Shown here: positions 54,972 to 63,187 of the stretch, one piece after another | How the letters are laid out: every line of letters starts with the position of its first letter | How positions within the stretch are numbered: position 1 is the first letter of the stretch | DNA from: Methanobrevibacter millerae | GTDB lineage: Archaea > Methanobacteriota > Methanobacteria > Methanobacteriales > Methanobacteriaceae | DNA length: 64,000 nucleotides | NCBI GenBank assembly: GCA_015063005.1 | Contig: SUTF01000001.1 | Coordinates: 62,001 to 126,000 of the forward strand | Reading direction: 5' to 3' | Program-made: the position numbers and the translations under genes | Notes under the pieces: generated by a model | What the model saw: only the letters and a program-made list of their open reading frames with translations | Told to the model about the DNA's origin: nothing | The model's database searches: none

Positions 54972-56342
54972 ATGAACGTTATTGAAAAATTAAATTCCAT
55001 CAAAAATGGAGAATTAACCGCTAAGGAAAATGTTGAAAACTTCCTTAAAGTTATTAAAGAAAAAAATGACTCCATTAATGCTTTTATTGAATTGAACGAA
55101 GAAAATGCATTAAAACAAGCAGAAGCTATTGATGCTAAAATAGCTAATGGAGAAGAAGTTGGAAGCTTAGCAGGTTTAGTGTTTGGAATTAAAGCAAATA
55201 TTAATGTTGAGGATATAATTATTTCTGCTGCTTCAAAAACATTGGAAGATTACTATGGAAGTTACAATGCAACTGTTGTCGATAATATATTAGCAGAAGA
55301 TGGAATAATTATCGGTATTGCAAATATGGATGAATTTGCAGCCGGTAGTTCAACTGAAACTTCTTATTATGGACCAACCCAAAACCCTAATGCCTTAGGC
55401 AGAATCCCTGGTGGTTCATCAGGCGGTAGTGCTGCAGCCGTTGCAGCTGGAATGTGTGATATTGCATTAGGTTCAGATACCGGTGGATCCATCAGAAATC
55501 CTGCATCACACTGTGGAGTCATAGGATTTAAACCAACTTACGGTGCTGTTTCAAGACAAGGATTGCTTGATTTGTCAATGAGTTTAGACCAAATCGGTCC
55601 ATTTGCAGAAGATGTCAGTGGTATTGCACTTGCATTGAATACCATTGTTGATTATGATGAAACCGAATGTACTACCTTAAATTGGGAAGAGCCAGACTTC
55701 ACAAAATGTCTAGAGGACAAATCCCTGGAAGGAATGAAAATAGCTATTTGTAAAGACTTCATTGAAGTGACTGATGATGAAATCAACAAAACAGTTAACA
55801 TAGCTATTAACAAATTGGTTGATGCTGGTGCTGAACTTGTAGAAGTGTCATTCGATCACATTGACTTATGTTTACCTACATACTATTTAATTAACTATGT
55901 TGAATTCTTCTCAGCTACAAGAAAATATGATGGAAGAGAATACGGTTCAAGAATTGAAGAAGTTTGTGGAGATGAAGTTTTAAGAAGAATTAAAATCGGT
56001 TCACACATTGCACAAGCTGAATTCAGTGGAAAATACTACAAAAAAGCACTTCAGGCAAGGTCACTTATCCGTAACGAAATCAATGCAATGCTTGAAAACG
56101 TTGACTTGATTGTAGGTCCAACCGTGCCAAAACTTCCGCACGAAATCGGTGAAGAATTAGACCCTATGGAAATGTATGCATATGACGTGTTAACTGTAAT
56201 TGCTAACCTTGCAGGCATTCCGGCAGCAAGTATTCCAGCAGGAACTGTTAATGATATTCCAGTAGGTCTTCAAATACAAGCCAAACCATTAGACGATGAA
56301 AAAATCGTTAAAGCAATGGCAGTATTTGAAAATACTCAATAA
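54972..56342 (+). CDS. gatA: Asp-tRNA(Asn)/Glu-tRNA(Gln) amidotransferase subunit A
   Basis: Amidase that releases ammonia from glutamine for tRNA-dependent Asn/Gln formation with GatB and GatC. 456 residues of the amidase-signature family: the Lys in FGIKANI, the cis-Ser/Ser pair in PGGSSGGSAAAVA and DTGGSIRNPA, and LSMSLDQIGPFAEDV. AAGGTG precedes the ATG. gatB and gatC are not in the window. A non-discriminating AspRS at 4190 fits. A hairpin terminator follows the stop. Confidence 0.95.
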   Translation: MNVIEKLNSIKNGELTAKENVENFLKVIKEKNDSINAFIELNEENALKQAEAIDAKIANGEEVGSLAGLVFGIKANINVEDIIISAASKTLEDYYGSYNATVVDNILAEDGIIIGIANMDEFAAGSSTETSYYGPTQNPNALGRIPGGSSGGSAAAVAAGMCDIALGSDTGGSIRNPASHCGVIGFKPTYGAVSRQGLLDLSMSLDQIGPFAEDVSGIALALNTIVDYDETECTTLNWEEPDFTKCLEDKSLEGMKIAICKDFIEVTDDEINKTVNIAINKLVDAGAELVEVSFDHIDLCLPTYYLINYVEFFSATRKYDGREYGSRIEEVCGDEVLRRIKIGSHIAQAEFSGKYYKKALQARSLIRNEINAMLENVDLIVGPTVPKLPHEIGEELDPMEMYAYDVLTVIANLAGIPAASIPAGTVNDIPVGLQIQAKPLDDEKIVKAMAVFENTQ

Positions 56343-56345
56343 TTA

Positions 56346-56376
56346 AGGGTTTTTAAACCCTAACCACTTCTTTTTT
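56346..56376 (+). terminator. Terminator of gatA
   Basis: Perfect 7-bp stem AGGGTTT/AAACCCT with a 2-base loop (56346-56361), then T-rich sequence with six T in a row. Confidence 0.8.
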
Positions 56377-56478
56377 AAAATAATTAACCATTGAAAAAAA
56401 TAAAATTTTACACTTGAAATGCATGTCTAAATAAAATTTAAAAATTATAAAAATCATATGAGTATTTGAGGTTATTTT

Positions 56479-57969
56479 ATGACAAAAATTGGACTTGCTT
56501 ATGTTAAAGGTGCTGTTCCAGGTTTTGAGGAATTTGGAAACTTGCCGACAGACATTGTTAAGGAAAACGGATTGGTTAATGGAAATAAGGCAAGCAAAGA
56601 ACTTGATGCATTAATCATTCCCGGCGGAACATTAATAGAATCCAATGACATCAACATGGACTTGAACCAGGAAATCCTGAAGATGGCAAATCAAGGAACC
56701 CCGATTATCGGAATCTGTGCCGGTTTTCAGTTGCTTTCAAATCAGATAGATATCGGGCGAAAGTCAGAAGTTCCAATCATAAAGGAAGGTCTTGGATTGA
56801 TTGATGTTGAATTTTCACCATTAATTACAAGCGATAGAGTTGTTGCAAAAGTGTATGACAACTCATTTTTGACAAAAAATCAAAATGAAGACGTTAAGGG
56901 ATTTCATACTCATACCTATGGAAAGGTTGTCGGTGATGCAAAGCCTCTGTTTTATTCAAAGGTCCAGAGAATGAACTATGGTGATACAAACAAGGCCGGA
57001 GACTATAACATATTTTCAGGCGCATGCAATGACGATGGAAATGTTATCGGTACCATGATACACAACATCTTAGATGAAAATCCAACAATTGTAGAAAATT
57101 TCCTTAATCAAATAGATGCAACGGATGTTGAAGATATTTACAATAGAAATAAAAGTGTAAAGGAGCATATTCAATCTGAAGTTGGAATCGGCACAAACAT
57201 AAAAATACCCCAAATTAAAATCAACGAAAAGCCAAAATTCCTAATGATAGGAAGTAACGGATCAGATTCCGGAAAAACATTTATCCTGACGGGATTAGCC
57301 GGAGCACTTAGGAAAAAAGGTTATAAGGTAGCGCTACTTAAAGTCGGTCCGGATGTTCGTGATATAATTCCTGGACTATACTTGACAAAAGATTACATGA
57401 ATGATTTCAGTTCCATTAAAATTGGACATTTGGGATGGAGCGACATAGAATCTACAATAGCCAAACTGAATTCATCAGACTATGACATTGTATTGATTGA
57501 AGGAGTAATGAGCGTGTTTACAGGATTGTTAAATGAAAAGGTTCCGTTTTCAGCTGCTGAAATTGCAATGTCATCAAACATTCCAATGCTACTGATATCC
57601 GGAGTAAACAAGGGAGGAATAGAATCCGCTGCTGTGGATTTGGTGGCACATGCCAATATGCTTGAAAAATTTGGAGTGGATGTTAAGGGAATACTTTTAA
57701 ACAAGGTATACAATGAGAATATATTTGATAATGTCGTTCCATATATTCGCAACAATTCAAATGTCGATGAAGTGTTAAGTGTTGGAAAGCTCAAATTAAA
57801 AACAAGAGGGTTTACACCTGAAATAGAAATAAGATATGACTTATTTACAAAAGCAGCACTTGATTTAGTTGAAGAATCATTAGATCTTAATAAAATAGCC
57901 AATATGGCTCAAGAAGTTAAATTTAATCGTATAATACCATTTGAAGAAATTAAAAATAAGGTGATATAA
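56479..57969 (+). CDS. CobB/CobQ-like protein with swapped domain order
   Basis: 496 residues. The N-terminal half (1-215) is a class I glutamine amidotransferase with the nucleophile in GICAGFQLL (Cys near 94) and the His in IGTMIHNIL. The C-terminal half (from about 250) is a dethiobiotin-synthetase-like P-loop domain: GSNGSDSGKTFILTGLAG, VALLKVGPDVRDI, YDIVLIEGVMSVF. CobB and CobQ have the reverse order (synthetase first). It is probably an ATP-dependent amidase, perhaps in cobamide or F430 modification, but the substrate is unknown. It overlaps the next gene by 1 base. Confidence 0.8.
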   Translation: MTKIGLAYVKGAVPGFEEFGNLPTDIVKENGLVNGNKASKELDALIIPGGTLIESNDINMDLNQEILKMANQGTPIIGICAGFQLLSNQIDIGRKSEVPIIKEGLGLIDVEFSPLITSDRVVAKVYDNSFLTKNQNEDVKGFHTHTYGKVVGDAKPLFYSKVQRMNYGDTNKAGDYNIFSGACNDDGNVIGTMIHNILDENPTIVENFLNQIDATDVEDIYNRNKSVKEHIQSEVGIGTNIKIPQIKINEKPKFLMIGSNGSDSGKTFILTGLAGALRKKGYKVALLKVGPDVRDIIPGLYLTKDYMNDFSSIKIGHLGWSDIESTIAKLNSSDYDIVLIEGVMSVFTGLLNEKVPFSAAEIAMSSNIPMLLISGVNKGGIESAAVDLVAHANMLEKFGVDVKGILLNKVYNENIFDNVVPYIRNNSNVDEVLSVGKLKLKTRGFTPEIEIRYDLFTKAALDLVEESLDLNKIANMAQEVKFNRIIPFEEIKNKVI

Positions 57970-58394
57970 TGGCTCTAAATTTAAGCCCAGAACAAGGAGT
58001 TAAACTGACAAAAAAAGATAGAGTTCAGGTAGCAAGAAAAATACGTCAAGGATGGAAAGCAAACTGTTTAATTCCAGATTATGTCTTTGACGAAAGAGGA
58101 GATATCCAGATAGGATCCGACAAAAATCGTCGTGTAGTAAAAATAGTCAAAATCCTTGATGACGGAATTCATTTTGAAAAGGCTCTTAAAAACAAGACAC
58201 TTAGGGTTCCATGGGACAAGATTTCATTGATTGAACCTACAAAGGAAGTAAGAGACGGTTTAAAAATAGGAATGTATGATGGAAAATATGTAGTATTTAG
58301 CATCTACAATTCATATAAAATACAGCAGATTACTCAATTCATAATTGAATATATAAAAAATAAAAAAATGGATAATACTAACATGTACAGTTAG
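57969..58394 (+). CDS. Conserved hypothetical protein coupled to the CobB/CobQ-like gene
   Basis: 141 residues, soluble, basic, no family recognised. Features are LTKKDRVQVARKIRQGWK and a possible small beta-barrel (VVKIVKILDDGIHFEKAL, then LRVPWDKISLIE). The start codon shares a base with the stop of the upstream gene, and GGTGAT precedes it, so the two are translated together. A role with the upstream enzyme is likely but not defined. Confidence 0.7.
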   Translation: MALNLSPEQGVKLTKKDRVQVARKIRQGWKANCLIPDYVFDERGDIQIGSDKNRRVVKIVKILDDGIHFEKALKNKTLRVPWDKISLIEPTKEVRDGLKIGMYDGKYVVFSIYNSYKIQQITQFIIEYIKNKKMDNTNMYS

Positions 58395-59077
58395 TATTCT
58401 TCTAAATATTTTTCAATAATGTCGTTTCCTCTAAGAAGGACTAAATCATTAGCCTCAGCATATTTTCGAGCATCTTCAAATGAAGTCGCTTGGCCAGTTT
58501 CACCATCCATCATTTCACAAACGACACATACTGGAGTAACTCCGGCCATTTCACACATTGCAAGACCGATTTCAGTATGACCTCTTCTGTTTTTGACTGT
58601 GTCGACAGCTCCTCTTAAAAGACAAACATGACCAGGAGACCTGAAAGTTTTACCGAATTCATCAAATCTTTCATCCCTAAACATTTTAGCCATTTCACTA
58701 ATGGTCATTGCTCTGTCGTGGTCGGTAACACCAGTGAATGATTTTCTGTGATTTACCCAAATTGAGAATGATGATCTTTCATCATATGGAATATCATTAG
58801 GAGCAAGTTCAGCTAAATTAGGATATTTTTCTGTAGCCGCTGCCATAATATCAACCATAAATGGTAAATTGATTTCATCACAGAATTTAGAACTTATACA
58901 ATTACAAATCAATCCTCCAGCATCGTTTCTCATAGTAGCGATAGATTTTGGAGTTACAAATTCAGAAGCGATAATCATATCGATTTCGCCTTCTCTGTCA
59001 TCGTTATCATATACTAAAATAAATTTACCTTGTCTTAAAGCTTCAAAGCCTTTTTCTAAATCTGTTTCATGATTCAT
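58391..59077 (-). CDS. ribB: 3,4-dihydroxy-2-butanone 4-phosphate synthase
   Basis: Converts ribulose-5-phosphate to the four-carbon unit of riboflavin plus formate. 228 residues: NDDREGEIDMIIAS (acidic metal site), HRKSFTGVTDHDRAMTI, and the His-Glu motif RRGHTEIGLAM. It is a stand-alone RibB without a fused RibA domain, as usual in archaea. AAGGAG sits 9 bases before the ATG. An FMN riboswitch lies 54 bases upstream of the start. Confidence 0.95.
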   Translation of the reverse strand: MNHETDLEKGFEALRQGKFILVYDNDDREGEIDMIIASEFVTPKSIATMRNDAGGLICNCISSKFCDEINLPFMVDIMAAATEKYPNLAELAPNDIPYDERSSFSIWVNHRKSFTGVTDHDRAMTISEMAKMFRDERFDEFGKTFRSPGHVCLLRGAVDTVKNRRGHTEIGLAMCEMAGVTPVCVVCEMMDGETGQATSFEDARKYAEANDLVLLRGNDIIEKYLEEY

Positions 59078-59110
59078 AGTAATGTCTCCTTGTGTACTAG
59101 AACCAGGGCT

Positions 59111-59134
59111 TAAAAAAAATAATCTACTTATTCT
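59111..59134 (-). terminator. U-tract after the FMN riboswitch (possible attenuator)
   Basis: Immediately behind the last riboswitch helix, the RNA reads AAUAAGUAGAUUAUU then UUUUUU: a short AAUAA/UUAUU stem and eight U in a row. In archaea U-tracts can stop transcription, so ligand binding may decide read-through to ribB. This is inferred from position only. Confidence 0.45.
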
Positions 59135-59260
59135 CTTTCATCCGGACTTTTACCGTCGGTTTTGGAATCTCACCAAATCAACACATTGACCTTCGTGCTC
59201 ATGGACTTATTTATATTAAAATCACCACCGGTGGGGAATCACACCCCGCCCTGAGAACGT
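59129..59260 (-). ncRNA. FMN riboswitch (RFN element) upstream of ribB
   Basis: The minus-strand RNA has the RFN core pieces in order: AGGGCGGGGUG, AUUCCCCACCGGUGGU, GUCCAUGAGC, AUUUGGUGAGAUUCCAAA, ACCGACGGU and AAAGUCCGGAUG. The closing helix P1 is UUCUC/GAGAA at the two ends (59253-59257 with 59130-59134). These match the FMN-sensing aptamer. It lies between ribK and ribB and should shut down ribB when FMN is plentiful. Confidence 0.9.
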
Positions 59261-59301
59261 ATTAAAAAATATATCAATCATATATAAAATACTTTATGGT
59301 A

Positions 59302-59676
59302 TCAAAACTCAATACTTACAATATCGCCGTCTTTTAATTTGAGTTCATCTCTAAGTTTCATTGAAGCAATGAATTCAATATAGTTTTCAGTGTGCTCTGT
59401 TTTTGCTGGAAATACGATTGCTCCATTTATTGTATCATTTAAAATAGCTTTAATATATTTAACAGCACCAAAACCTTCATCAGGTTTGATAATGTTTTCA
59501 CATTCATCCTTAACTTCATTAATATCATCTAAATAGTCTTGTGGAACTACAATATTCAATGTTCCGGGATAAGGCTTAAAACCACAATTCTTAATAAAAT
59601 TATCAACGTAAAAATCCTGTGAAAGGAAAAAAGCTGCTTTTCCTAATCCCGTTGTTACTTCACCATTAAGCTTCAT
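59302..59676 (-). CDS. ribK: CTP-dependent riboflavin kinase
   Basis: Phosphorylates riboflavin to FMN using CTP, the archaeal enzyme type (MJ0056). 124 residues: GLGKAAFFLSQDFYV, CGFKPYPGTLNIVV, and the tail KLKDGDIVSIEF. The ATG at 59676 has GAGGT upstream. It is followed by the FMN riboswitch and ribB, which places the product of RibK as the ligand that controls ribB. Confidence 0.92.
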   Translation of the reverse strand: MKLNGEVTTGLGKAAFFLSQDFYVDNFIKNCGFKPYPGTLNIVVPQDYLDDINEVKDECENIIKPDEGFGAVKYIKAILNDTINGAIVFPAKTEHTENYIEFIASMKLRDELKLKDGDIVSIEF

Positions 59677-59770
59677 CAAATAACCTCATTATGATTATAT
59701 AAATTAACATATTTATATTAATTATTAAAAATATAGATAACTATTAATAAACAATATGAAAGGTATTAAA

Positions 59771-61414
59771 ATGGAAGTTAAAAAAATTAAAACAGATGTG
59801 TTAATTGTAGGGTCCGGAGGGGCTGGTTCAAGAGCAGCTATTGAAGTTGATGATACTGGTCTTAAAGCTACAATTGTATCAAAAGGATTATCATTTAGAT
59901 CTGGCTGTACTGGAATGGCTGAAGGAGGATATAATGCAGTTTTTAAAGCTGTTGATGAAGAAGACTCAATTGAAGCCCATATAAAAGACACTTTAAAAGG
60001 TGGAAGCTATTTAAATGATGAAAAATTAGTTGATATATTAGTCAATGAATCACCGAAAAGATTGATTGATTTAGAAAATTATGGAGCATTATTTGACAGA
60101 CAGAGAAATGGTAAAATCGCACAAAGGCCATTTGGTGGTCAAACATATAGAAGAACATGTTTCCAAGGAGATAGAACCGGTGCTGAACTTTTAAATGCAT
60201 TAAAAGAAGAAATCATTAGAAGAGATATTGAATGTATAGAAGAAGTAATGATAACTTCCCTTGTACAAGACGGCATTCAAGTAATAGGAGCAACCGGATT
60301 AGACTTAAAAGATTCAAGCATCATTTACTTCCAAGCAAAAGCTGTAATCCTTGCAAGTGGTGGAGCCGGCCAATTATACCCTGTAACTTCCAATACCTTT
60401 CAAAAAAATGGAGACGGATTTGCAATAGCTTATAGAGCTGGTGCAAATCTGATTGATATGGAACAGGTACAGTTCCATCCAACGGGAATGGTCACTCCAG
60501 AATCCAAAAAGGGAGTTTTAGTAACTGAAGCCGTGAGGGCTGAAGGCGGTAAACTATTGAATAAGAATGGGGAACGCTTCATGGCTAGATATTCACCTGA
60601 AAAAATGGAACTATCAACACGTGATGTAGTTGCAAGATCAATTTATCAGGAAATAATTGAAGGAAGAGGCAGTGAACATTGTGGTGTTTACCTTGACATT
60701 TCACATCTTGATGATGATTTGATTGATGAAAAATTGGAAACTATGGTTCTGCAGTTTGAAAATGTAGGTGTAGACATTAAACATGAACCTATTGAAGTAG
60801 CCCCAACAGCACATCACTTTATGGGAGGTATTAAAATAAATACAGACGCTTCATCTTCACTTCCTAATTTGTTTGCTTGTGGAGAAGTATGTGGTGGAGT
60901 TCACGGTGCAAATCGTTTAGGTGGAAATGCACTTGCAGATACACAGGTATTTGGAAAAATAGCTGGTGAAAGTGCTGCTAAGGTCGCAAAGGAAAGTGAA
61001 CTTAAGACAAATGATGACATGGTTCTAGCTGAAAAAGAAAGAATTGAAGGACTGATAAAGCCTGGTTCCATTAAAGCAAGTGAATTTAAAGAAAATATCA
61101 AAAAATTAATGTGGGAAAAAGTAGCTATTGTTCGCGAAGAGAAAACATTGAATGAAGCGCTTAGACAACTTCAGGAAATGCAAAAGGATTTGGATAATAT
61201 TGATGTATCTGATAAAAATCAGTATAACAGTGAACTATTAACGGCTTTAGAAGTAATCAACATGATTGAAATCTGTATTTTAGTCGTTAAATCTGCAATA
61301 TTGCGTCGTGAAAGTAGAGGTGCTCACTACAGAAGTGATTTCCCTGAAAGCAATGATGCATGGAAAAGAAGTATTGTTTTGAATAAAAATAAAATTAAAT
61401 TTGAAGCTAGATAG
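59771..61414 (+). CDS. tfrA: Thiol:fumarate reductase flavoprotein subunit
   Basis: Reduces fumarate to succinate with coenzymes M and B as donors (with TfrB). 547 residues: FAD motif VLIVGSGGAGSRAAIEV, the RSGCTGMAEGGYNA segment, GGQTYRRTCFQGDRTGAEL, HPTGMV, RAEGG, MGGIKINTD and GEVCGGVHGANRLGGNALADT. The His that covalently holds FAD in SdhA/FrdA (RSHT) is missing here (RSGC), so FAD should be bound non-covalently, as known for TfrA. ATG 59771 follows AAAGGT. TfrB is not in the window. Confidence 0.9.
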   Translation: MEVKKIKTDVLIVGSGGAGSRAAIEVDDTGLKATIVSKGLSFRSGCTGMAEGGYNAVFKAVDEEDSIEAHIKDTLKGGSYLNDEKLVDILVNESPKRLIDLENYGALFDRQRNGKIAQRPFGGQTYRRTCFQGDRTGAELLNALKEEIIRRDIECIEEVMITSLVQDGIQVIGATGLDLKDSSIIYFQAKAVILASGGAGQLYPVTSNTFQKNGDGFAIAYRAGANLIDMEQVQFHPTGMVTPESKKGVLVTEAVRAEGGKLLNKNGERFMARYSPEKMELSTRDVVARSIYQEIIEGRGSEHCGVYLDISHLDDDLIDEKLETMVLQFENVGVDIKHEPIEVAPTAHHFMGGIKINTDASSSLPNLFACGEVCGGVHGANRLGGNALADTQVFGKIAGESAAKVAKESELKTNDDMVLAEKERIEGLIKPGSIKASEFKENIKKLMWEKVAIVREEKTLNEALRQLQEMQKDLDNIDVSDKNQYNSELLTALEVINMIEICILVVKSAILRRESRGAHYRSDFPESNDAWKRSIVLNKNKIKFEAR

Positions 61415-61430
61415 CTTCAAAAATATTTTT

Positions 61431-62735
61431 TTATAAAAGAGCCTTTAGCTCTTCAATAGCCTTTCTAGCTTTTTTGTAAATTTCTTGTTCATCTAATGTA
61501 GTTAATTTTTTGTTTTCCATTAATATTTGTCCATTACAAATGGTAGTATCCACATTAGATCCATTTGCTGAATAAATAATGTTAGAACTTATTTTAGAAC
61601 TGTCTGGAATCATATTAGCGTTATTTGTATCAATTAATATTATATCTGCTTTTTTGCCAACTTCAATTGATCCTATTTCATCTTCCAGGCCAAGAGCTTT
61701 TGCACCATTGATTGTTCCCATAGCTATTGCCTCATCAGAAGTAAGGACTTTTGGGTCTAGAGTTGAAACCTTTTGAAGTAAGCTTGCTGTTTTTAATTCT
61801 TCAATCAAGTCTAAATTATTGTTTGATGATGCTCCATCAGTTCCAATAGAAACACATATGTCATTTTCAAGTAATTTTGATATAGGTGCGATTCCTGAAG
61901 CTAATTTCATGTTACTGCATGGGTTATGTGAAATTTTAACATCATTTTTCTTAATGATTTCAATTTCATCATCATTTAGCCATACGCAATGTGCACAGAT
62001 AACGTCAGGACCTAAAAATCCAATTGAATCCAAGTATTCGAATGGCCTTAATCCTTTTTCAGCAGAAACATCATTGATTTCCTTTTGGGTTTCACTTACA
62101 TGAATATGGATTTTCATACCTGTTTCATCAGCCAATTTACGTACTTCCTTTAATAGTTCTTCTGAAGCAGTGTATGGAGAATGAGGACCGAAAAATACTT
62201 TAATTCTTCCATCAGCAGTGTCATGACAATTCTTAAACAAAGTCATGTTTTCTTCGATTTCAGCTTTCCTTTTTTCTTCATCGCCGAAATCAATCATTCC
62301 ATATGACAATACTGCTCGAATTCCAGATTCTTCAACAGCTTTTGCAACATCTTCCATATAAAAATACATGTCAGAAAATGTAGTAGTACCCGATTTAATT
62401 AATTCAACAGCACCTAAAAGAGCTCCACTATAACAATAATCACCATTAAGATTTGCTTCCATAGGCCATATATTATCATTTAACCATTCATCTAAACTTA
62501 AATCATCAGCTAATCCTCTAAACAATGTCATTGATAAATGCGTGTGAGTATTTATAAAACCTGGAAGTAATATTTTATCGGAAGCATCAATGATTTTATC
62601 CACATTTTCCCCTGAAATATCCTCTGAAATTTCAGAAATTAAATCATTTTTAATTAGTAAATCCTTTTTTCCTTGATAATTAACAGTCGGATTTAAAATT
62701 AAAGCATTTTTAATTAAAATTGTATTATCTGCCAT
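61431..62735 (-). CDS. dadD: 5'-deoxyadenosine / S-adenosylhomocysteine deaminase
   Basis: Amidohydrolase that deaminates 5'-deoxyadenosine, methylthioadenosine and SAH, salvaging radical SAM and methyltransferase by-products. 434 residues: GFINTHTHLSMTLFRG (metal His pair), NDNIWPMEANL, HIHVSETQKE, HCVWLNDDEIEI and SIGTDGASSNNNLDL with the Asp ligand. Order and length match the archaeal DadD group. It is convergent with tfrA. Confidence 0.9.
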   Translation of the reverse strand: MADNTILIKNALILNPTVNYQGKKDLLIKNDLISEISEDISGENVDKIIDASDKILLPGFINTHTHLSMTLFRGLADDLSLDEWLNDNIWPMEANLNGDYCYSGALLGAVELIKSGTTTFSDMYFYMEDVAKAVEESGIRAVLSYGMIDFGDEEKRKAEIEENMTLFKNCHDTADGRIKVFFGPHSPYTASEELLKEVRKLADETGMKIHIHVSETQKEINDVSAEKGLRPFEYLDSIGFLGPDVICAHCVWLNDDEIEIIKKNDVKISHNPCSNMKLASGIAPISKLLENDICVSIGTDGASSNNNLDLIEELKTASLLQKVSTLDPKVLTSDEAIAMGTINGAKALGLEDEIGSIEVGKKADIILIDTNNANMIPDSSKISSNIIYSANGSNVDTTICNGQILMENKKLTTLDEQEIYKKARKAIEELKALL

Positions 62736-62777
62736 AATATCACCTAAAAAATAAAAAAAAGTAATGACTTAATATAA

Positions 62778-62990
62778 TTATAAGTCTAATTCATTTACTG
62801 CGAATTTAATATCCTCAGCTTTGATAGTTTTACGTTTTGCTAATCTTGCAGCTTCATTAGCTTTGATAGCAATATTACGTGCGATTTCTTCTAATGCTTC
62901 AGCTAATTCAACTTTTGCATCTTCACTAACTCTTTCAGCACCAGTATCTTTAATGATTCTAGCAATAGGAGCTTTTGGTATTTCTGCCAT
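62778..62990 (-). CDS. Archaeal histone (HMf-like)
   Basis: 70 residues, MAEIPKAPIARIIKDTGAER then one histone fold ending in LAKRKTIKAEDIKFAVNEL. It forms dimers and longer wraps around DNA. The start at 62990 is set by GAGGTGA 6 bases upstream; the longer frame from 63014 adds residues not found in histones. It lies upstream of dadD on the same strand and 197 bases from hisG. Confidence 0.95.
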   Translation of the reverse strand: MAEIPKAPIARIIKDTGAERVSEDAKVELAEALEEIARNIAIKANEAARLAKRKTIKAEDIKFAVNELDL

Positions 62991-63187
62991 ATTTTTCACC
63001 TCACTAAAATTCAATCAATACCTTATGATTAAAATTAAATTAATCATAAGCTAAATAACATTATATGAATATTTTATATTTAAATATTTTGGAATTATTA
63101 AGGAATACCTAAAAAAAATAATAATAAAAAAAGTATTTTAAAGCGTTTGAATTAAAATAAATATATAAAGAAAAAATTGGTGTTGAG

